This document shows positions 61,680 through 64,000 of a stretch of 64,000 bases of DNA, piece after piece (position 1 is the first letter of the stretch; every line of letters starts with the position of its first letter). Source of the DNA: Lactobacillus ultunensis DSM 16047 (GTDB taxonomy: Bacteria; Bacillota; Bacilli; Lactobacillales; Lactobacillaceae); assembly GCF_001436305.1 (NCBI RefSeq), contig NZ_AZFO01000008.1:1-64000 (forward strand), in the 5' to 3' direction. Made by a program: the position numbers and the translations under genes. Below the pieces are notes generated by a model. The model saw nothing but the letters and a program-made list of their open reading frames with translations. It had not been told where the DNA came from and did no database searches.

Positions 61680-62519
61680 CTATGCACTTTTGCCAAAATC
61701 TTCAAGACCAGTAATTTGATAGGTCTTAATAATTGTTTTGGCTTTATCCAGATCTTCCTGTTTTTTATTAAAATGATAGTCAATAAGATATTTTTGCAAA
61801 GCAATATATGTTTTGGGTAAATATAAATCTGGTATCGCAGGTAATTTATCAGCAATTTTTAAGAAAGGTAAAGCTTCTTTATAATGTTTTTCTTCAAGTA
61901 GTTGTGAAAGTAAATTACTTAAAATTCCAGTAATCGCCAATAGCTCTTTATCATTGTTAAACTGATCGATTTTGTGAATTATTTGGTTAGTCAGCATGAT
62001 ATTAGTTTTGTAATCATAGAATGTCATAAAGTTGGTATAAAGTTCTAATTTGAATCTAGTGAAATTTGGAATGCTAAAAATTTTATCTTTTAAAGCTCGG
62101 ATAACATTTTTATCTGGTTGATAGTTGTCGTTTAAATCTTCTTTTACTAATTCAATAAAACCTTTATGTACTAAAATGAAAGCTTCTTTTTGTTTGAGCG
62201 GCACGTCCAATTTTTCAATAGTGCGAATAACTTCTTTAATTCGACCGATATCAGAATGATATACGGCATCGATTGATATTTTGGTTAAAGAATTTAATTC
62301 TTTATGAAAATCATCCTTTTTATCCTCTAATTCTTTGAAAAAATCGGTGGTCGAGATGTCATTATGTTTAAGCAGAGCGAGTAAATCTTCCGCGGCAATG
62401 CGATGCTGATTTTTTTCAACTTTTGCATAATAGGAAGTACTAATAATGTTGCCAGCCCATTCCTTCTGGGTTTTGTTTTCAGCTAATCGTTTTTCTTTGA
62501 GTAGTTCACCAATAGTCAT
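61680..62519 (-). CDS. Rgg-like transcription regulator
   Basis: A 279-residue regulator: XRE helix-turn-helix (about 3-60; GELLKEKRLAENKTQKEWAG abridged, YYAKVEKNQHRI) and an all-helical C-terminal domain. It is similar in organisation to the 36533-37378 protein and is divergent from an MFS exporter, its likely target. GGAGAAAAAC precedes the ATG. A 17-codon hydrophobic frame (62572-62625, minus strand) lies just upstream but has no good ribosome site. Confidence 0.82.
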   Translation of the reverse strand: MTIGELLKEKRLAENKTQKEWAGNIISTSYYAKVEKNQHRIAAEDLLALLKHNDISTTDFFKELEDKKDDFHKELNSLTKISIDAVYHSDIGRIKEVIRTIEKLDVPLKQKEAFILVHKGFIELVKEDLNDNYQPDKNVIRALKDKIFSIPNFTRFKLELYTNFMTFYDYKTNIMLTNQIIHKIDQFNNDKELLAITGILSNLLSQLLEEKHYKEALPFLKIADKLPAIPDLYLPKTYIALQKYLIDYHFNKKQEDLDKAKTIIKTYQITGLEDFGKSA

Positions 62520-62626
62520 GTTTTTCTCCTAAAAATGTCATATACGCCATTTTTGAATTTTAACCTCATTTTCATATTATTATAATTTCAACAAGAAACG
62601 AAATAAAGAAAAAGAGGTTAGACATT

Positions 62627-63901
62627 ATGAACGTATTTCTTAAAAATAGTGATTACAGAAGATTTTCAGTAGCAAGTTTTCTTTCCAGCGCAGGTGATAT
62701 TCTTTTTTACTTGGCATTCATGACTTACGCAAGTAAGTTAAAGAATTACTCCTTAGCACTTTCATTAATTGCAATTTCTGAATCAGTACCAAGATTATTT
62801 GAAATCTTTGGCGGCTACTTAGCTGATAGAACTAAGAAAAAGTTCCAAAACATCTTCTTAGCAGCTGTTGTTCGTTTTGTTCTCTACGGTTTAGTAGGAC
62901 TGCTTTTTATCAGCAAGGTTTCACAATGGAATTTGGTAATTATCATTGTGATCGTTAACTTTTTATCAGACACGATTGGTTCATACTCAGGTGGCTTAGT
63001 GACACCATTAATTGTTGATATTGTTGGTAAAAAGGATTACGGCGAAGCAGCCGGCTTCACTAGCGGTGTTAGTCAAGTTATCAGTATGAGTGCCCAATTC
63101 GTTGGTTCAGCACTTTTGTTGGTAATGTCATACTCAAATTTAGCATTTTTGAATGCAGCAACTTTCTTATTAGCAGGTTTGTTGTTTGCAAGTGTTGGTT
63201 TGAAGCATAAGAGAGATGAAAAGCCACTTGAAAGCAAAGAAGTAAATGACCAAAAATTCTTTGCGACTATGAAGTCATCTTTTAGCCAAGTTAAGAAACA
63301 ACAAGGCTTATTGACAATCGTTTTAGTAATTGCGTTGCTCAATGGTTCATTAATGACTATCGAACCATTGAACACAATCGTGATGGCAGCTCACCGTTCA
63401 ACTATGATCATTGGTACTTACAGTTTTACCTTAGCTTTGTTTGGCGTAATCTCAGGCGCAGGAATGGCATTAGGCTCAATGTTTGGACCACAATTGCTTA
63501 AAAAAGTTTCAGTTTTCGCATTAACAATTGCTGCATGCAGCTTAAGCGTAGTAGCCACTGCCGCATTATTCACCGCTAACATTTACGTGGTTTTGGTTAC
63601 ATTCTTCTTATTAGCAGCTACAGTTGGCGTAACTTCTATCAAATTAGAGCAATGGCTTGTTACTTCAGTGGAACACAAGATTTTGGCTTCAACTGCTGGT
63701 TTGTTAAACACAATTTTAACAGTAGCCGGTCCGGCAATGACTACCTTGATGACGACTGTTTCTGGTGCAACTGGTGTTGGCGTGGCTTTGACTATCTTAG
63801 TTGCAATCGAAGCTATGACCTTAGTTACTACAGTCGTAATGGTTGTGAAGATGAAGAAAAATAGAGTAAAAAAAAGTAAAAGTGAAACAGTAGCTGCTTA
63901 A
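62627..63901 (+). CDS. MFS exporter
   Basis: A 424-residue, 12-helix major facilitator. The loop after helix 2 has GGYLADRTKKKFQN, a variant of the drug-exporter motif; the N-terminus FSVASFLSSAGDILFYLAFMTYASKL (abridged) resembles MdfA/macrolide-type exporters. Basic tail KMKKNRVKKSKSE. AAGAGG precedes the ATG; TATAAT at 62581-62586 is a candidate -10. Probably controlled by the divergent Rgg-like regulator. Confidence 0.87.
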   Translation: MNVFLKNSDYRRFSVASFLSSAGDILFYLAFMTYASKLKNYSLALSLIAISESVPRLFEIFGGYLADRTKKKFQNIFLAAVVRFVLYGLVGLLFISKVSQWNLVIIIVIVNFLSDTIGSYSGGLVTPLIVDIVGKKDYGEAAGFTSGVSQVISMSAQFVGSALLLVMSYSNLAFLNAATFLLAGLLFASVGLKHKRDEKPLESKEVNDQKFFATMKSSFSQVKKQQGLLTIVLVIALLNGSLMTIEPLNTIVMAAHRSTMIIGTYSFTLALFGVISGAGMALGSMFGPQLLKKVSVFALTIAACSLSVVATAALFTANIYVVLVTFFLLAATVGVTSIKLEQWLVTSVEHKILASTAGLLNTILTVAGPAMTTLMTTVSGATGVGVALTILVAIEAMTLVTTVVMVVKMKKNRVKKSKSETVAA

Positions 63902-63930
63902 CTTGTAGTAGAAAATAGAATGTCTAATTA

Positions 63931-63966
63931 AAAAAGACTGGCTTCTTTGAAAAGTCAGTCTTTTTA
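63931..63966 (+). terminator. MFS gene terminator
   Basis: AAAGACTG/CAGTCTTT stem with internal mismatches, T-runs following. Confidence 0.75.
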
Positions 63967-64000
63967 TATGGTTATATTGAAAAATTGATTTTATTTGTTT

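Overview
This is the replication-origin region of a low-GC Gram-positive bacterium of the genus Lactobacillus, most likely the L. acidophilus / L. crispatus / L. helveticus cluster. The evidence is the gene order around dnaA, the tandem deoxyadenosine/deoxyguanosine kinase pair typical of L. acidophilus R-26, pyruvate oxidase, several NCS2 purine permeases and TTG/GTG starts decided by strong Shine-Dalgarno sites. I do not assign a species. No insertion sequence, CRISPR array or complete prophage is visible.

Layout. (1) 1-1.2 kb: an AT-rich accessory gene with a HEPN-like RNxxxH motif, then tRNA-Thr. (2) 1.3-7.2 kb: an internally deleted MgtC-like protein, a DUF2974 hydrolase, stress proteins (GlsB, CsbD), fructokinase, DegV and an orphan PhnD-like binding protein. 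(3) 7.4-21.5 kb, leftward: dnaB, rplI, gdpP; rpsR-ssb-rpsF; gyrA, gyrB, recF, yaaA; dnaN; dnaA. (4) 21.5-22.0 kb: oriC with five DnaA boxes matching TTWTNCACA and four weaker ones, between divergent dnaA and rpmH. (5) 22-33.7 kb, rightward: rpmH, rnpA, yidC, mnmE, mnmG, then pyruvate oxidase behind cre-like sites, gnd, a ClC antiporter, an unrecognised four-repeat protein and a 52-residue protein. (6) 33.7-64 kb: accessory transport and regulation: MFS transporter; an FNR-like regulator with a perfect FNR box; two Rgg-like regulators each beside an exporter; a copper operon (copY, two cupredoxins, copB); three NCS2 permeases, one under a guanine-type purine riboswitch; a membrane-anchored MerR regulator; deoxynucleoside kinases; nagB under NagR-like operators; an ECF S component; a MacB-like ABC protein with YdcF; a CPBP protease.

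The most unusual signal is a pair of paralogous AAA+/DUF4143 ATPase genes (47324-48523 and 52608-53807). Each follows its own strictly phased array of near-perfect palindromes: three copies exactly 40 bp apart (centres 47218.5, 47258.5, 47298.5) and four copies exactly 39 bp apart (centres 52481.5, 52520.5, 52559.5, 52598.5). Both arrays share the same geometry and a TATA-containing 6-bp core but have different half-sites (ATCGA/TCGAT versus TGAA/TTCA). This looks like gene-specific recognition between each ATPase (or its partner) and its own array. I know of no description of it, and it is the best candidate here for an undescribed system.

How it fits together: replication and ribosomal genes radiate from oriC. 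The accessory right half is dominated by purine/nucleoside acquisition (NCS2 permeases, BMP lipoprotein, deoxynucleoside kinases), as expected for lactobacilli with limited nucleotide synthesis, and by redox and copper handling (Pox, FNR-like regulator, cop operon).
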